Positions 52,476 to 62,622 of a stretch of 64,000 nt of DNA are shown piece by piece. This DNA comes from Daejeonella sp. JGW-45 (lineage in GTDB: Bacteria; Bacteroidota; Bacteroidia; Sphingobacteriales; Sphingobacteriaceae), in contig NZ_JARKNC010000001.1 of NCBI RefSeq assembly GCF_029360805.1, positions 620,001-684,000 on the forward strand. The letters are read 5' to 3'. A model generated the notes under the pieces. It was not told the origin of the DNA. It saw nothing but the letters and a program-made list of their open reading frames with translations, and did not search any database. How positions within the stretch are numbered: the stretch's first letter is position 1; each line of letters starts with the position of its first letter. A program made the position numbers and the translations under genes.

Positions 52476-53045
52476 TTAGTTAAGATTTCTCTCCACGTAA
52501 TCAATTAAGCTGTGGATTACCTTTATGTGGATCTCCTGCGCGCGGTCCGCATAGGGTGATTTTGGCGCTCTTATTTCTACATCGCACAAATCTGCCATTT
52601 TCCCTCCGTCCTTTCCGGTAAGGCCTATAACCATCATTCCTTTCTTTTTTGCGGCATCTATGGCTTTCAGAATATTCACGGAATTTCCACTGGTACTAAT
52701 TGCAACAAGAACGTCGCCTTTTTTACCCATTGCTTCGATCATTCTTGAAAAAACAAAGTCGTATCCGTAATCATTAGCCACGCATGAGATATGTGCCGGA
52801 TCAGAAATAGAGATGGCAGGGTATGCCGGCCTGTCGTTCCTGTACTTACCCGACAGCTCTTCCGCGAAATGCATGGCATCACACATGGATCCCCCGTTTC
52901 CGCAGGAAATTATCTGGTTCGCATTCTTTATAGCTGTGACCAGCAGGGCGCCGGCAGTTTCAATGCTTTTAAAGGAAACGGGGTCGCTAATAAATTGCGA
53001 CAATATGTCCTGCGCTTCAGTAAAGTGTTTCTTGATTTCTTCCAT
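52476..53045 (-). CDS. gmhA: D-sedoheptulose-7-phosphate isomerase (SIS domain)
   Basis: A 189-residue protein: [21 protein letters not shown] near residue 43 (sugar-phosphate loop and metal His), [20 protein letters not shown] and [20 protein letters not shown] near 115. GmhA makes the heptose precursor of lipopolysaccharide core. No other heptose genes are here, so a related SIS isomerase (DiaA-like) is the alternative. Last gene of the birA-dsbD-pfkA-M2-gmhA run, 18 bases after the peptidase. Confidence 0.88.
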   Translation of the reverse strand: MEEIKKHFTEAQDILSQFISDPVSFKSIETAGALLVTAIKNANQIISCGNGGSMCDAMHFAEELSGKYRNDRPAYPAISISDPAHISCVANDYGYDFVFSRMIEAMGKKGDVLVAISTSGNSVNILKAIDAAKKKGMMVIGLTGKDGGKMADLCDVEIRAPKSPYADRAQEIHIKVIHSLIDYVERNLN

Positions 53046-53063
53046 TCAATCTGATAACCTGCT

Positions 53064-54863
53064 TTAGATTTTCTCAGCAAGCGTATAAGTTCGACCTTTG
53101 TTCTGCTCTTTGAGCCACTGCATCAATGGCTCGAAATAATTAAGCATAGGCCTGGCGCTTAATTCGGATCCGGTCTTCTCTTTCAGAACCGCTTTCCAGT
53201 CTTTACTGGCGCCCGGAGCCATTATGTCTTTTAAAAACTTGCCTACTTCTTTGTTACCATAATAATTGGTTGCTTTAGGGTCCTGTTTCAGGATGTTCTT
53301 AGCTATATGATCATGAAGCTGGAACAAGATCACGAATGAGAGGGCGTAATCGTAGTATTGTGCTGCATCGTCGTTAATGTGGGTTTTAGAAGCTGCATCG
53401 GCAAAGTTTTCACCCCGTTCTGTAGGAGGCACTATGCCCTGGTATTTCTTTGCCAACTCCCACCACTTTGCGTTGATCTGGCCGGCGGGAAGGTTATCGG
53501 CGTAAAGCGATTTTTCAAACTCAGTCATTGTGCCCGCGGAAAAGGGGATAAAAACGGCATAATTTAATGCTTCTTTAAGAAGAGCCTGAATCTCATCTGA
53601 TTGTGCACCCGCAGGAATAATGCCTTTGTTTTCAAGGAATGGCTTTTGAACAGATGCCAGGCCCATTAAACTTCCCATGGCTTCATGATAAGCACGGTTC
53701 GCCCCCTCCCGCAAAAGTGGCGGGACATCCTTATTGGTATAAGCCATATAATAGTATACATGGCCTAGCTCGTGGTTAGCCGTTTCATACCACTCTGCGT
53801 TAGGTTCCACGCTCATCAGACTGCGAACATCGTCTTGCAGGTCCATATGCCAGGCGGATGCATGGTTGTTCTTTTTATAGTTAGCCCCTGCCGGTGCCGG
53901 ATATAAACTAGACTTCTGCCAGAATGAGGCTGGAAGAGCATCGAAGCCCAGGCTTTTGTAAAAGTCTTCACCATCCTTAACTATATATTCAGCCGATTTT
54001 GTTTTGAGGACTGAATCCAGGTCCATTCCTTTTACGGTAATCATGGAGCTCCAGTCCTGGCCCCACCTGTTTGGCAACCAATGCGCCGGCAGATATTCGG
54101 GTACCTCTTTTACATTGTATTTTTGGGCAAGCTCATATCTCGCATAGGTGTGGAGCTCGCGGTAAAGCGGACGCAGCTCCTGATTGATCTTCTGGATGAG
54201 GGCCATCATCTCATTTGATGACATTCCATAATCAGAGACCTGGTAATCAAAGTAATTTTTATACCCCAAAGCCTGCACAGTTTGGTTTCGGAGCTCCCTT
54301 AAATTTAACAGCCCGGGCTTAAGGCCCACACCCACTTCTTTACTTGCTTCCCAAACTTTTAGCCTCCTGACAAGATCGGTTTCATCACGCAGGACATTGT
54401 CGATATCATTCGCTGTAACTGATCTACCGTCCACCTTAAAGTCGAAACCGAATAATTTTTCAGTCTGGCTATTTTCTGCTTTAATACGGGCTTTAACAAG
54501 CCCCGCGACCGTTTGGGGATTATTAGCGGCATAGTAAAGAATCTTGTCGAGCTGCTTTTCCTGCAAAGCACTAAGCTTCGACCTGTTTTTAAGAAAGCCC
54601 TGTGCCTTTTCTATGTTTTCTTTGCTCCCGGTAAAAGCCGCATAAGCCTCGCCCGTACGCTCAACCTCTTTAGCATTTGTACTGTCGCCCTCAATTATTT
54701 TTGTATTTGATGCCCATTGCGCTTCAGATGAAGCCATGTATAATTTAACGTACTCTTCGGTGTAGGTGTCGATAAATGCCTGTGCTTCAGCACTACTGAC
54801 CGGCTTATTACTATTACATGCCGCAAAGGTTAATAAAAGACCTGCAAAGAAGAGATTTTTCAT
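53064..54863 (-). CDS. M2 family peptidyl-dipeptidase lipoprotein (ACE-like)
   Basis: A 599-residue lipoprotein (FFAGLLLTFAACNS, Cys about 16). The zinc motif HELGHVYYYMAY lies near residue 365 (HExxH), with the third ligand Glu in REGANRAYHEAMGSLMGLAS near 390. It matches bacterial angiotensin-converting-enzyme-like dipeptidases. It would cut C-terminal dipeptides in the periplasm or at the cell surface. Within the tight operon, 12 bases after pfkA. Confidence 0.93.
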   Translation of the reverse strand: MKNLFFAGLLLTFAACNSNKPVSSAEAQAFIDTYTEEYVKLYMASSEAQWASNTKIIEGDSTNAKEVERTGEAYAAFTGSKENIEKAQGFLKNRSKLSALQEKQLDKILYYAANNPQTVAGLVKARIKAENSQTEKLFGFDFKVDGRSVTANDIDNVLRDETDLVRRLKVWEASKEVGVGLKPGLLNLRELRNQTVQALGYKNYFDYQVSDYGMSSNEMMALIQKINQELRPLYRELHTYARYELAQKYNVKEVPEYLPAHWLPNRWGQDWSSMITVKGMDLDSVLKTKSAEYIVKDGEDFYKSLGFDALPASFWQKSSLYPAPAGANYKKNNHASAWHMDLQDDVRSLMSVEPNAEWYETANHELGHVYYYMAYTNKDVPPLLREGANRAYHEAMGSLMGLASVQKPFLENKGIIPAGAQSDEIQALLKEALNYAVFIPFSAGTMTEFEKSLYADNLPAGQINAKWWELAKKYQGIVPPTERGENFADAASKTHINDDAAQYYDYALSFVILFQLHDHIAKNILKQDPKATNYYGNKEVGKFLKDIMAPGASKDWKAVLKEKTGSELSARPMLNYFEPLMQWLKEQNKGRTYTLAEKI

Positions 54864-54875
54864 ATCATGATGATT

Positions 54876-55859
54876 TTAAAGGGACAATATTTCGACGATT
54901 TTTAGCAGTTCAGAATTGACATCTTTATTGTGTTTAATAGCTTGGCTGAATGGTGTAAAGTGAATTTTACCATTTACGATACCAATCATCTCGCCACTTC
55001 TTCCGTCCCGTAGCGATTCTACTGCTGCAACTCCCAGTCTTGAAGCCAGCACCCTGTCCATACAGGTTGGAGCTCCACCACGCTGGATATGGCCCAGCAC
55101 GGAAACCCTGGTGTCGATAAATGGAAATTTGTTCTTAACAACCTTTGCGATTTCAAAGGCTCCACCCGCGTCGTCCCCTTCGGCTACTATGATGATCTTT
55201 GAAGATTTATCCCTGCGGCTAACTTCCAGACGTGACAGTAATGCTTTAATATCGGTTTTTGTTTCCGGAATGAGAATAGCTTCCGCACCGGTCCCTATTC
55301 CGCTTCTAAGGGCGATAAGACCGGAATCACGCCCCATGACCTCTACAATGAACAACCTATCGTGTGATTCGGCAGTATCACGGATCTTATCTACCGCATC
55401 AATCACTGTGTTTATTGCCGTATCGTATCCGATGGTAAAATCGGTTCCTAAAAGATCATTATCTATTGTTCCGGGCAAGCCGATTACCGGAACGTTAAAT
55501 TCTTCGAAAAAGATTTTCGCCCCGGTAAAAGTACCATCGCCCCCGATAGCAACGAGTGCATCGATCTTTTGAGCTTTTAACTGCTGGTTCGCTTTTTTCC
55601 TTCCTTCTTTAGTTCTGAATTCATCGCTCCGCGCAGTTTTCAGAAAGGTACCTCCCCGTTGAATGATGTTTGCTACTGATTTCCGCTCCATGGGAAGAAA
55701 ATCACCACCAATCATACCATCATAACCCCTTAAAATACCTGTAACTTTAATATCATAATATAGCGCTGTACGAACAACCGCGCGAATTGCCGCATTCATT
55801 CCCGGGGAATCACCTCCTGATGTAAAAACTCCAATATTTTTAATCGTTCTCTTCGTCAT
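54876..55859 (-). CDS. pfkA: ATP-dependent 6-phosphofructokinase
   Basis: A 327-residue glycolytic enzyme that phosphorylates fructose 6-phosphate. Marks are GVFTSGGDSPGMNAAIRAVV, GDGTFTGAKIFFEE, LPGTIDNDLLGTDFTIGYDT (catalytic Asp) and VLGHIQRGGAPTCMDRVLAS. I use the ATG at 55859 (MTKRTIKNIGVF) rather than the TTG at 55877, which would overlap the upstream dsbD-like stop. Four bases separate it from dsbD. Confidence 0.96.
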   Translation of the reverse strand: MTKRTIKNIGVFTSGGDSPGMNAAIRAVVRTALYYDIKVTGILRGYDGMIGGDFLPMERKSVANIIQRGGTFLKTARSDEFRTKEGRKKANQQLKAQKIDALVAIGGDGTFTGAKIFFEEFNVPVIGLPGTIDNDLLGTDFTIGYDTAINTVIDAVDKIRDTAESHDRLFIVEVMGRDSGLIALRSGIGTGAEAILIPETKTDIKALLSRLEVSRRDKSSKIIIVAEGDDAGGAFEIAKVVKNKFPFIDTRVSVLGHIQRGGAPTCMDRVLASRLGVAAVESLRDGRSGEMIGIVNGKIHFTPFSQAIKHNKDVNSELLKIVEILSL

Positions 55860-55863
55860 ATCA

Positions 55864-57903
55864 TTACTCGCGGTCAAACGCTTGCTTACCGCTGTTTAAA
55901 AAATTAATATAATTGTCAATGTTGAGGTTAAAAGCCTGCGGCGTTACCAGGGGCTGTCCATCGTGACCCGCAATGACATAGTAAGGTTGCGAGTTGGTTC
56001 CAAATTTCGAGGCCTGAAAATCACTCCATTTTTGTCCGATAGTTTTAATTTTCTTTCCGCTAAAGGCCGACGTATATTTCTCATTCTCGTCAAGTTCGGT
56101 TTTGTCATCAACATACAAAGATATTAAAACGTAGTCTTCTTTAAGCCTCTTTAAAACCTGGGCGTCCGGCCATACACTGGCTTCCATCTTACGGCAATTA
56201 ACACAGCTCCATCCTGTAAAATCGATTAGAACGGGTTTATTGACTTCCTTTGCATAAGCAAGCCCTTCTTCATAATCGTAAAAAGCATTTAGTCCGTGAG
56301 GTGCATGAAAAAGGCCTGCATATTTCTTTCCCGCCTTTCCGGCGACATCAGGAGCCGAAATTCTGTTGGAATAAAGATCAAAATCCTGAGTAGTTTGCGG
56401 GGGGAGCCAGGCACTGAGAGGCTTCAGGGGTGCACCCCATAAACCAGGAATCATATAGATCGTAAATCCTAAAACCAGCATGGAAAAGAACAATCTTGGC
56501 AAGGACAAAAATCCTGTTTCGTTGTCGTGCGATAATCGAATCTTGCCTAAGAGGTATAATCCCCAAAAGCCAAAGATGACAATCCAGATGACAAGGAATA
56601 TATCACGGTTAAAAACATTCCAGTGATAGGCAAGGTCTACATTAGACAGGAACTTAAATGCAAGAGCAACTTCCAGGAATCCCAGGGAGACCTTTACTGT
56701 ATTTAACCATCCACCTGATTTAGGCATCTCTTTAAGCCAGGAGGGGAAAATGGCAAACAGTGTAAAAGGTATTGCCAGTGCCGATGAGAATCCAAGCATT
56801 CCAGTTGCCGGCCCCAGATAGGATCCTTTAGACACCGCTTCTACTAAAAGCGTCCCGATAATTGGCCCTGTACATGAAAATGATACTAAAGCCAACGTAA
56901 AAGCCATAAAAAACAAACCAACGAATCCACTCTGGTTTGACTTTTCATCCATTTTGTTTACCAGCGACGTCGGAAGGGTTATCTCAAATGCCCCAAGGAA
57001 GGAGATTCCAAAGATTATCAATGCAACAAAGAACAACAGGTTAAATGTTGCGCTACTCGCTGCCTCATTAAGAGCTGAGGCACCGAATATCACGGTGATT
57101 AAAAGGCCAAGAGCAACGTATACAAGGATGATGGAGACTCCATAAATGATCGCACTTTGAATACCCTTAGCCCTCGAGCCAGATTTTTTTGTAAAGAAAG
57201 ATACGGTGAGAGGAATCATAGGATAGATGCATGGCATAAAAAATGCTGCAAGACCGCCGATAAAACCAGCTATGAAAATGCCCCACAAAGATCCGTCAGT
57301 GCTGCCAGGAGCGCTAACGGAGTCTTTAACCCGAGCAGTATTCTGCGGCGGCGATACACTAGCTGCCAGAGAATCAGCTGTCTTTATTTGAGTCGTGTCT
57401 GCGCTGGCTTGACTGCCTTTACCAAGCTGATCAACGCCTTTGACCGGAATTTGAAATTCGACTTCTGCCGGGGGCAGGCATTTCTTATCATCGCATACCA
57501 TAAACTCCAGTACACCCGAAACTGTCGTTTGAGGTACATTTAAGACGATCCTTTGCCTGAAATCAACTCTATCCTGGTGCCACGCAATCTGCATATCGAA
57601 ATTTTTATCAAACGCGGACACAGCCTTGGGCGTCTCACTGACTTTTCCTTTTAACTGATATGCCTTAGATGGAGTGAATTTAAAGGAGGTGGGAATCGGC
57701 CCACCTTCTGCTATGAACTGTGAATACACGTGCCAGCCCTCATCGATCTTCGCTGTAATAACGAGATCGAACTCGGTATGGCTAATCTTTTCTGATTTGA
57801 AGCTCCAGCGAACGGGGTCTTCGATTTTTGCATTCGGATCGGCAAACTGCGCATGGGCATTGAATCCCAGAAATAATGCTACAAGCGAAAGTAATTTCTT
57901 CAT
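55864..57903 (-). CDS. DsbD-like thiol:disulfide interchange protein
   Basis: A 679-residue protein. A signal peptide (LLSLVALFLGFNAHAQ) precedes an N-terminal DsbD-alpha-type domain (about 20-170) with the Cys pair CDDKKC near 137. About eight transmembrane helices span 200-500, with FFMPCIYPMIPLT and FSCTGPIIG holding the two redox Cys. The C-terminal thioredoxin-like domain has GWSCVNCRKMEASVW near 573. It passes electrons from the cytosol to periplasmic thiols (disulfide isomerisation, cytochrome c maturation). Between birA (7 bases upstream) and pfkA. Confidence 0.93.
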   Translation of the reverse strand: MKKLLSLVALFLGFNAHAQFADPNAKIEDPVRWSFKSEKISHTEFDLVITAKIDEGWHVYSQFIAEGGPIPTSFKFTPSKAYQLKGKVSETPKAVSAFDKNFDMQIAWHQDRVDFRQRIVLNVPQTTVSGVLEFMVCDDKKCLPPAEVEFQIPVKGVDQLGKGSQASADTTQIKTADSLAASVSPPQNTARVKDSVSAPGSTDGSLWGIFIAGFIGGLAAFFMPCIYPMIPLTVSFFTKKSGSRAKGIQSAIIYGVSIILVYVALGLLITVIFGASALNEAASSATFNLLFFVALIIFGISFLGAFEITLPTSLVNKMDEKSNQSGFVGLFFMAFTLALVSFSCTGPIIGTLLVEAVSKGSYLGPATGMLGFSSALAIPFTLFAIFPSWLKEMPKSGGWLNTVKVSLGFLEVALAFKFLSNVDLAYHWNVFNRDIFLVIWIVIFGFWGLYLLGKIRLSHDNETGFLSLPRLFFSMLVLGFTIYMIPGLWGAPLKPLSAWLPPQTTQDFDLYSNRISAPDVAGKAGKKYAGLFHAPHGLNAFYDYEEGLAYAKEVNKPVLIDFTGWSCVNCRKMEASVWPDAQVLKRLKEDYVLISLYVDDKTELDENEKYTSAFSGKKIKTIGQKWSDFQASKFGTNSQPYYVIAGHDGQPLVTPQAFNLNIDNYINFLNSGKQAFDRE

Positions 57904-57910
57904 ATCACTG

Positions 57911-58681
57911 CTAAACGTTAATAAACTCCACTTCTTTGTTGTTAAAAATCAAAAGACCTTCGAAGGTTTCTACTATCAACTGCCCCGAAGGCGTTACTCC
58001 GGTAATCTTTCCTTTAAAAAACTTATTTTCTGATCTAAACACAGACCACTCATCGAGAAGGTATAAGTGACTCAAATAATCTCTTGTCACCTTTTCAAAG
58101 TGTCCTGCCTTTAATTGAAGGTACCTTGCTTCAATTGAGCTGCAAATTTCGCTTAACAAAACGGACAGGTCGTAATCCTTGTGTAAAGCTTGTTTCAAGG
58201 ATGTAACATTTTTAAGAGATTGAGGGAAAATAATCTGGTTTACATTGAGCCCAATCCCTATTATGGCATTTCTGATAGTAATACCACTAACCATGTTCTC
58301 TATAAGCAGCCCACCGGTTTTTTTATTCCCGATATAGATATCGTTGGGCCATTTTATAGTGGCCGTATCCCCCACATAAACTCTCAACACATCGTTCAGA
58401 GCAACACTGACAGCCTTATTGAGCTCAAATTGACGATCGGCAGGCAGGAAGGTTGGGGTGAGTAGGATGCTAAACGTTAAATTTTTTCCTGCATCGCTGA
58501 CCCAGGTATTATCAGCCTGACCCCTGCCAGCAAACTGCTTCTCTGCCATTATTACAGTGCCTTCCAATAATGGCGTAGATTTTGACAAAGCATCCTTTAG
58601 AAAGGTATTTGTCGAGGCTACCTCTTTTAATGTAATAAGATTTTGTCCTACAAATAGTCCTGAAAAAGTATTATTTTGCAA
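57911..58681 (-). CDS. birA: Biotin--[acetyl-CoA-carboxylase] ligase
   Basis: A 256-residue biotin ligase without an N-terminal DNA-binding domain, so it is an enzyme and not a repressor. Marks are LKEVASTNTFLKDAL, the adenylate loop EKQFAGRGQADNTWVSDAGK near residue 48, and KWPNDIYIGNKKTGGLLIE near 110. It attaches biotin to carboxyl-carrier proteins. First gene of a five-gene minus-strand operon, divergent from rsfS across a 42-base gap. Confidence 0.94.
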   Translation of the reverse strand: MQNNTFSGLFVGQNLITLKEVASTNTFLKDALSKSTPLLEGTVIMAEKQFAGRGQADNTWVSDAGKNLTFSILLTPTFLPADRQFELNKAVSVALNDVLRVYVGDTATIKWPNDIYIGNKKTGGLLIENMVSGITIRNAIIGIGLNVNQIIFPQSLKNVTSLKQALHKDYDLSVLLSEICSSIEARYLQLKAGHFEKVTRDYLSHLYLLDEWSVFRSENKFFKGKITGVTPSGQLIVETFEGLLIFNNKEVEFINV

Positions 58682-58723
58682 TTAAGATTTGCTTTATATA
58701 ATTATCAAAACTAATTTTTTTTA

Positions 58724-59098
58724 ATGGTAAAAAACAAAATAGCTAAAGAATCCACTTCAATCTCAGAACTCGCGATACATGGTATCCAGGAGAAAAAAGG
58801 AAATGACATTGTTCGGTTGGACCTAAGAAATATACACAGCTCGGTTGCAGATTATTTTGTTGTTTGTCACGCCGAGTCGTCTACTCAGGTAAAAGCTATA
58901 GCACAAAGCGTTGAAGATGAAATTTTCAAGGCGCTAAAATTAGATCCGTGGAGAAAGGAAGGTCTGCAAAATGCAGACTGGATAATCCTTGATTATATCG
59001 ATGTTGTAGTACACGTTTTCAAAACTGATAAACGTGAATTTTATGGTATTGAAGATCTTTGGGGAGACGCAGAAATGCAATCGTTTAAAAGCGCGTAA
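58724..59098 (+). CDS. rsfS: Ribosomal silencing factor RsfS
   Basis: A 124-residue protein: ISELAIHGIQEKKGNDIVRL, VADYFVVCHAESSTQVKAIA and DWIILDYIDVVVHVF followed by REFYGIEDLWGDAE. It binds L14 on the 50S subunit and blocks subunit joining under starvation. It precedes ftsH by 47 bases, a common order in Bacteroidota. Confidence 0.95.
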   Translation: MVKNKIAKESTSISELAIHGIQEKKGNDIVRLDLRNIHSSVADYFVVCHAESSTQVKAIAQSVEDEIFKALKLDPWRKEGLQNADWIILDYIDVVVHVFKTDKREFYGIEDLWGDAEMQSFKSA

Positions 59099-59145
59099 CC
59101 AGACCGCTTTATGCTTATGAAAATTTAAATACAACCTTGCACAGA

Positions 59146-61233
59146 ATGAAAGAAGATAAATCAGATACCAAGAGACCTATAAAGAAAATACCCGGTAAGA
59201 AGATAGTCCCCAAGCCTCCAAAGTTCAACATTATGTGGCTTTATGCTATTATAATCCTGGGGCTTTTCGTAGTTCAGTATATGTTTAGTGGCAACAATGC
59301 TAAAACTATCAACTATCAAAAATTTGAAAACGAAATGCTTAAAGCCGGTGATGTTGAAAAGCTGGTCGCTTATAAAAACGGGGACCTTTACAACATTGAC
59401 GTCTACATTAAGAAAGATCGGCTCAACCAATCTAAGTATGACGATGTAAGAACTAAGAGTAGTTTAAACATGTCGTCTACCGGGCCTCAGTATATTTTCA
59501 CCCAGGCGACTTATGAGAGTTTTGAAACAAAGATTAAAGAAGCGGAAAAAGATCTGCCGATTGATCAGCGTACGCCTATAATTACAGAATCGCGTGAAAG
59601 CCCCTGGGCGGGATGGCTAATGTCGTTTATTTTGCCAGTCCTCTTACTTGTTGGTTTCTGGGTATTTATTATGAAGCGTATGGGCGGCGGCGCCGGTGGA
59701 GGCGCGGGCGGACAGATATTCAATATTGGTAAATCAAAGGCAACTCTTTTCGATAAAGAATCTCAGGTAACCATAACCTTCAACGATGTTGCCGGGCTGG
59801 AGGAAGCCAAACAAGAGGTAATGGAAATTGTGGATTTCCTTAAAAATCCAAAAAAATATACCAATCTGGGAGGTAAAATACCCAAGGGAGCCTTACTAAT
59901 TGGTGCTCCCGGTACCGGGAAAACCCTGATGGCTAAGGCAGTAGCAGGTGAAGCTCAGGTACCATTCTTTTCGCTCTCAGGATCCGACTTTGTTGAGATG
60001 TTTGTTGGAGTTGGAGCGTCGCGTGTGCGGGATTTGTTTAAGCAAGCTAAAGATAAAGCGCCATGTATCATCTTTATTGACGAGATCGATGCAATTGGCC
60101 GGGCCCGTGGAAAAAACAACATAGTGGGCGGTAATGATGAACGTGAAAACACGCTTAACCAATTACTCGTTGAAATGGATGGCTTCGGGACAGATTCTGG
60201 TATTATTATCCTGGCTGCAACTAACAGGCCCGATGTTTTGGACACGGCTCTCTTGCGCCCCGGACGCTTTGACCGCCAAATCTCCATCGATAAACCAGAT
60301 TTAGTTGGCCGTGAGCAGATCTTCAAAGTTCACCTTAAACCTCTCAAGCTGGCCGAGGGTGTTGATGCCAAAAAGCTTTCAGCGCAGACTCCTGGCTTTG
60401 CCGGAGCTGAAATTGCCAACGTTTGTAACGAGGCTGCTTTGATCGCAGCCCGCCGCAATAAAGAAGCTGTTGATATGCAGGACTTTCAGGATGCTGTGGA
60501 TAGGGTTATCGGTGGACTTGAAAAGAAAAATAAGATTATCTCGCCCGAGGAGAAAAGAATCGTGGCTTATCACGAAGCCGGCCATGCAATTGCAGGTTGG
60601 TTTCTTGAGCATGCCGATCCCTTGGTTAAGGTGTCTATCGTACCCCGTGGCATTGCAGCACTTGGTTATGCACAATATCTTCCTAAAGAACAGTTTCTAT
60701 ACACTACTGAACAACTGCTTGATGGTATGTGTATGACACTGGGGGGACGTGTTGCTGAAGACATAGTCTTTAATAAAATATCTACTGGTGCTCAAAATGA
60801 TCTTGAAAGAATCACCAAACTGTCGTATGCCATGGTTACTATCTATGGTATGAATGATAAAGTTGGAAATGTTTCATTCAATGACACTCAGGGCGAGTAC
60901 CAATTCAACAAACCTTATTCAGAAAAAACCTCTGAATTGATTGACATAGAGGTTAGAGCTCAGATAGATAATGCATATCAGCGAACCAGACAACTTCTGA
61001 CAGATAAAAGAGAGGGGCTGGAAAAACTGGCAGAAAAACTGCTGGAAAAAGAGATCCTGTTCCAATCGGATCTGGAAGAAATTCTCGGTAAGCGTCCTTT
61101 TGATAACCGTACGACTTATGACGAGTTTGTGAACGGTATAGAACCTGCAGAGGTTGCGAAAAAGAACCTTGAGCACGAGGGTGTGGCCGATCATAACGTA
61201 GACCTTCCTGAAAACCGGTCTGCTCTGGACTAA
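59146..61233 (+). CDS. ftsH: ATP-dependent zinc metalloprotease FtsH
   Basis: A 695-residue inner-membrane AAA+ protease. A Lys/Pro-rich cytosolic tail is followed by a helix ([19 protein letters not shown]), a short periplasmic domain and a second helix ([19 protein letters not shown]). The AAA core has Walker A GAPGTGKT near residue 246, Walker [14 protein letters not shown] and [20 protein letters not shown]. The protease site is [11 protein letters not shown] near 474, with the distal Asp ligand region near [13 protein letters not shown]. It degrades membrane and regulatory proteins. I prefer the ATG at 59146 over the TTG at 59137. Confidence 0.97.
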   Translation: MKEDKSDTKRPIKKIPGKKIVPKPPKFNIMWLYAIIILGLFVVQYMFSGNNAKTINYQKFENEMLKAGDVEKLVAYKNGDLYNIDVYIKKDRLNQSKYDDVRTKSSLNMSSTGPQYIFTQATYESFETKIKEAEKDLPIDQRTPIITESRESPWAGWLMSFILPVLLLVGFWVFIMKRMGGGAGGGAGGQIFNIGKSKATLFDKESQVTITFNDVAGLEEAKQEVMEIVDFLKNPKKYTNLGGKIPKGALLIGAPGTGKTLMAKAVAGEAQVPFFSLSGSDFVEMFVGVGASRVRDLFKQAKDKAPCIIFIDEIDAIGRARGKNNIVGGNDERENTLNQLLVEMDGFGTDSGIIILAATNRPDVLDTALLRPGRFDRQISIDKPDLVGREQIFKVHLKPLKLAEGVDAKKLSAQTPGFAGAEIANVCNEAALIAARRNKEAVDMQDFQDAVDRVIGGLEKKNKIISPEEKRIVAYHEAGHAIAGWFLEHADPLVKVSIVPRGIAALGYAQYLPKEQFLYTTEQLLDGMCMTLGGRVAEDIVFNKISTGAQNDLERITKLSYAMVTIYGMNDKVGNVSFNDTQGEYQFNKPYSEKTSELIDIEVRAQIDNAYQRTRQLLTDKREGLEKLAEKLLEKEILFQSDLEEILGKRPFDNRTTYDEFVNGIEPAEVAKKNLEHEGVADHNVDLPENRSALD

Positions 61234-61245
61234 TATTTTAAATCT

Positions 61246-61282
61246 AAGAAAGGGGATCTGATAAAATCAAATTCCCTTTCTT
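61246..61282 (+). terminator. Hairpin after ftsH
   Basis: AAGAAAGGG (61246-61254) pairs with CCCTTTCTT (61274-61282), with inner TGAT/ATCA pairing. It lies before the LUD gene and has no long T tract, so attenuation or processing is as likely as full termination. Confidence 0.55.
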
Positions 61283-61296
61283 CAAATCCGGCTTAC

Positions 61297-61932
61297 ATGA
61301 ACGAAACTACTTCTAAAGAAAGAATGCTAAAGAAAGTCCGTAAAGCGCTTCTCGAAAAGCGGGACAATCCCTACCCTAATTTAGAAGACAGTTCACTTTA
61401 TGAAGATTACGCCGGTCATATCGATCTTCTCTTCGCCGAACAACTAACAGCAGTAGCCGGAAATTTCATTTTTTGTGAAGACGATATCCAGCTTATAGAA
61501 AATTTGCTTCATTTAGCTGACGAAAAGAACTGGCGAAAGATATATTGCTGGGAGCCCCGCTTACAAAAGCTCCTTGAAATGTACGAATATCCGTTCTACA
61601 GTACAGAAACAGACTTTTTAAATGCGGAAGTTGGTATTACCACCTGCGAAGCATTAATTGCACGAAACGGCAGCGTCCTTGTTTCGAACAGTGGCCACGC
61701 CGGCCGAAGGTTAAGTATCTATCCAAATGTGCATATCGTTATCGCATACACGTCGCAACTTGTTCTTGACATCAAAGACGGCTTAAAATTGCTGAAAGAA
61801 AAGTATCCAAACGGTCTTCCGACTATGATTTCAAACATAACAGGACCTAGCCGGACCGCTGATATTGAGAAAACCCTGGTGCTTGGCGCCCATGGTCCTA
61901 AAGAATTATATGTCTTTCTTCTGGAAGGTTAA
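61297..61932 (+). CDS. LUD domain protein (LutC/YkgG-like)
   Basis: A 211-residue protein with N-terminal helix ERMLKKVRKALLEKRDNPYP, then the LUD core (VGITTCEALIARNGSVLVSN near residue 110, then NVHIVIAYTSQLVLDIKDGL and ISNITGPSRTADIEKTLVLG near 180). LutC belongs to the lactate-oxidation complex LutABC, but no lutA or lutB lies here; lone LUD proteins are common after ftsH in Bacteroidota. Exact role unknown. Confidence 0.9.
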   Translation: MNETTSKERMLKKVRKALLEKRDNPYPNLEDSSLYEDYAGHIDLLFAEQLTAVAGNFIFCEDDIQLIENLLHLADEKNWRKIYCWEPRLQKLLEMYEYPFYSTETDFLNAEVGITTCEALIARNGSVLVSNSGHAGRRLSIYPNVHIVIAYTSQLVLDIKDGLKLLKEKYPNGLPTMISNITGPSRTADIEKTLVLGAHGPKELYVFLLEG

Positions 61933-62076
61933 AAAATCGAAAACTTCATCTTCCGCTCATCTTGATAAACTAGGTTTGATACCACTTTACAAAAAAGATG
62001 AAAAAACTATCACTCATCAATTACCTCTTATTGAGAATTGGTATCTCGATGTTCAGATTGTAATATTAAGACGCCG

Positions 62077-62427
62077 TTAGCAATTCCTGGACATCTTTAT
62101 ATTTAGAGCATGAGTTTTATTAGCTGAGATGTGGATTGATACGCTACTTGCTGTATATCCGCAAACAATAACGTCCACAACAAGCCGCCCTGCTTTAACA
62201 TCCTTCAGAACAGCCTTTCCCTGCTCGTCACATACAGCAGTCCGGCCTATACTATCGATGCTTATCATGGCCCTGGAAATTGATCTGGCGGTCTCTTTAT
62301 CTGTTACCAGCAACTCAAGGGCAGCGACGCCGGGAAGCTCAGGCTCAATAGGCTGAAAAATCGGAGGTTCGTTTATAAGATAACGCTCAGGAGAGTCCTC
62401 CTGCAAAACTGCACTTGTACCGATCAT
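62077..62427 (-). CDS. Small protein with carboxypeptidase-regulatory-like domain
   Basis: A 116-residue protein without a signal peptide. Residues 35-112 show a CarboxypepD_reg-type beta sandwich (ALELLVTDKETARSISRAMI, DEQGKAVLKDVKAGRLVVDV, then ISANKTHALNIKMS). The first 35 residues are Pro/Glu-rich. No partner is obvious. Divergent from the radical SAM gene; the shared upstream gap holds two dyads. Confidence 0.6.
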   Translation of the reverse strand: MIGTSAVLQEDSPERYLINEPPIFQPIEPELPGVAALELLVTDKETARSISRAMISIDSIGRTAVCDEQGKAVLKDVKAGRLVVDVIVCGYTASSVSIHISANKTHALNIKMSRNC

Positions 62428-62513
62428 TTTAGTCTAATTTTTTAACCTAATTTCTTAAGCCATGCTTTAAACGCTTTTTCGGACAAGTTAGGTGAGAGCC
62501 GTTAATGTCCATT

Positions 62514-62548
62514 CGTTATTTAACGTCTTTTGTATCCGTTATTTAACG
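62514..62548. promoter_or_regulatory. Two CGTTATTTAACG dyads, 23 bp apart
   Basis: CGTTATTTAACG occurs at 62514-62525 and again at 62537-62548. Each has inverted CGTTA/TAACG arms around TT. The spacing is close to two helical turns, as for a cooperative dimeric regulator. The pair lies between divergent genes, 75 bp before the radical SAM start. Confidence 0.55.
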
Positions 62549-62622
62549 GGTATAAAAATAACAAACAATATCAATAATAAGAATCGCGATAAGGTTTACT
62601 AAAAATATTAGTATTTTCGCGT

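Noticed and set aside
61865-62080. 71-codon frame overlapping the LUD gene end
   Set aside because: Out of frame with the LUD gene, low-complexity Lys/Ser sequence, no independent start signal.
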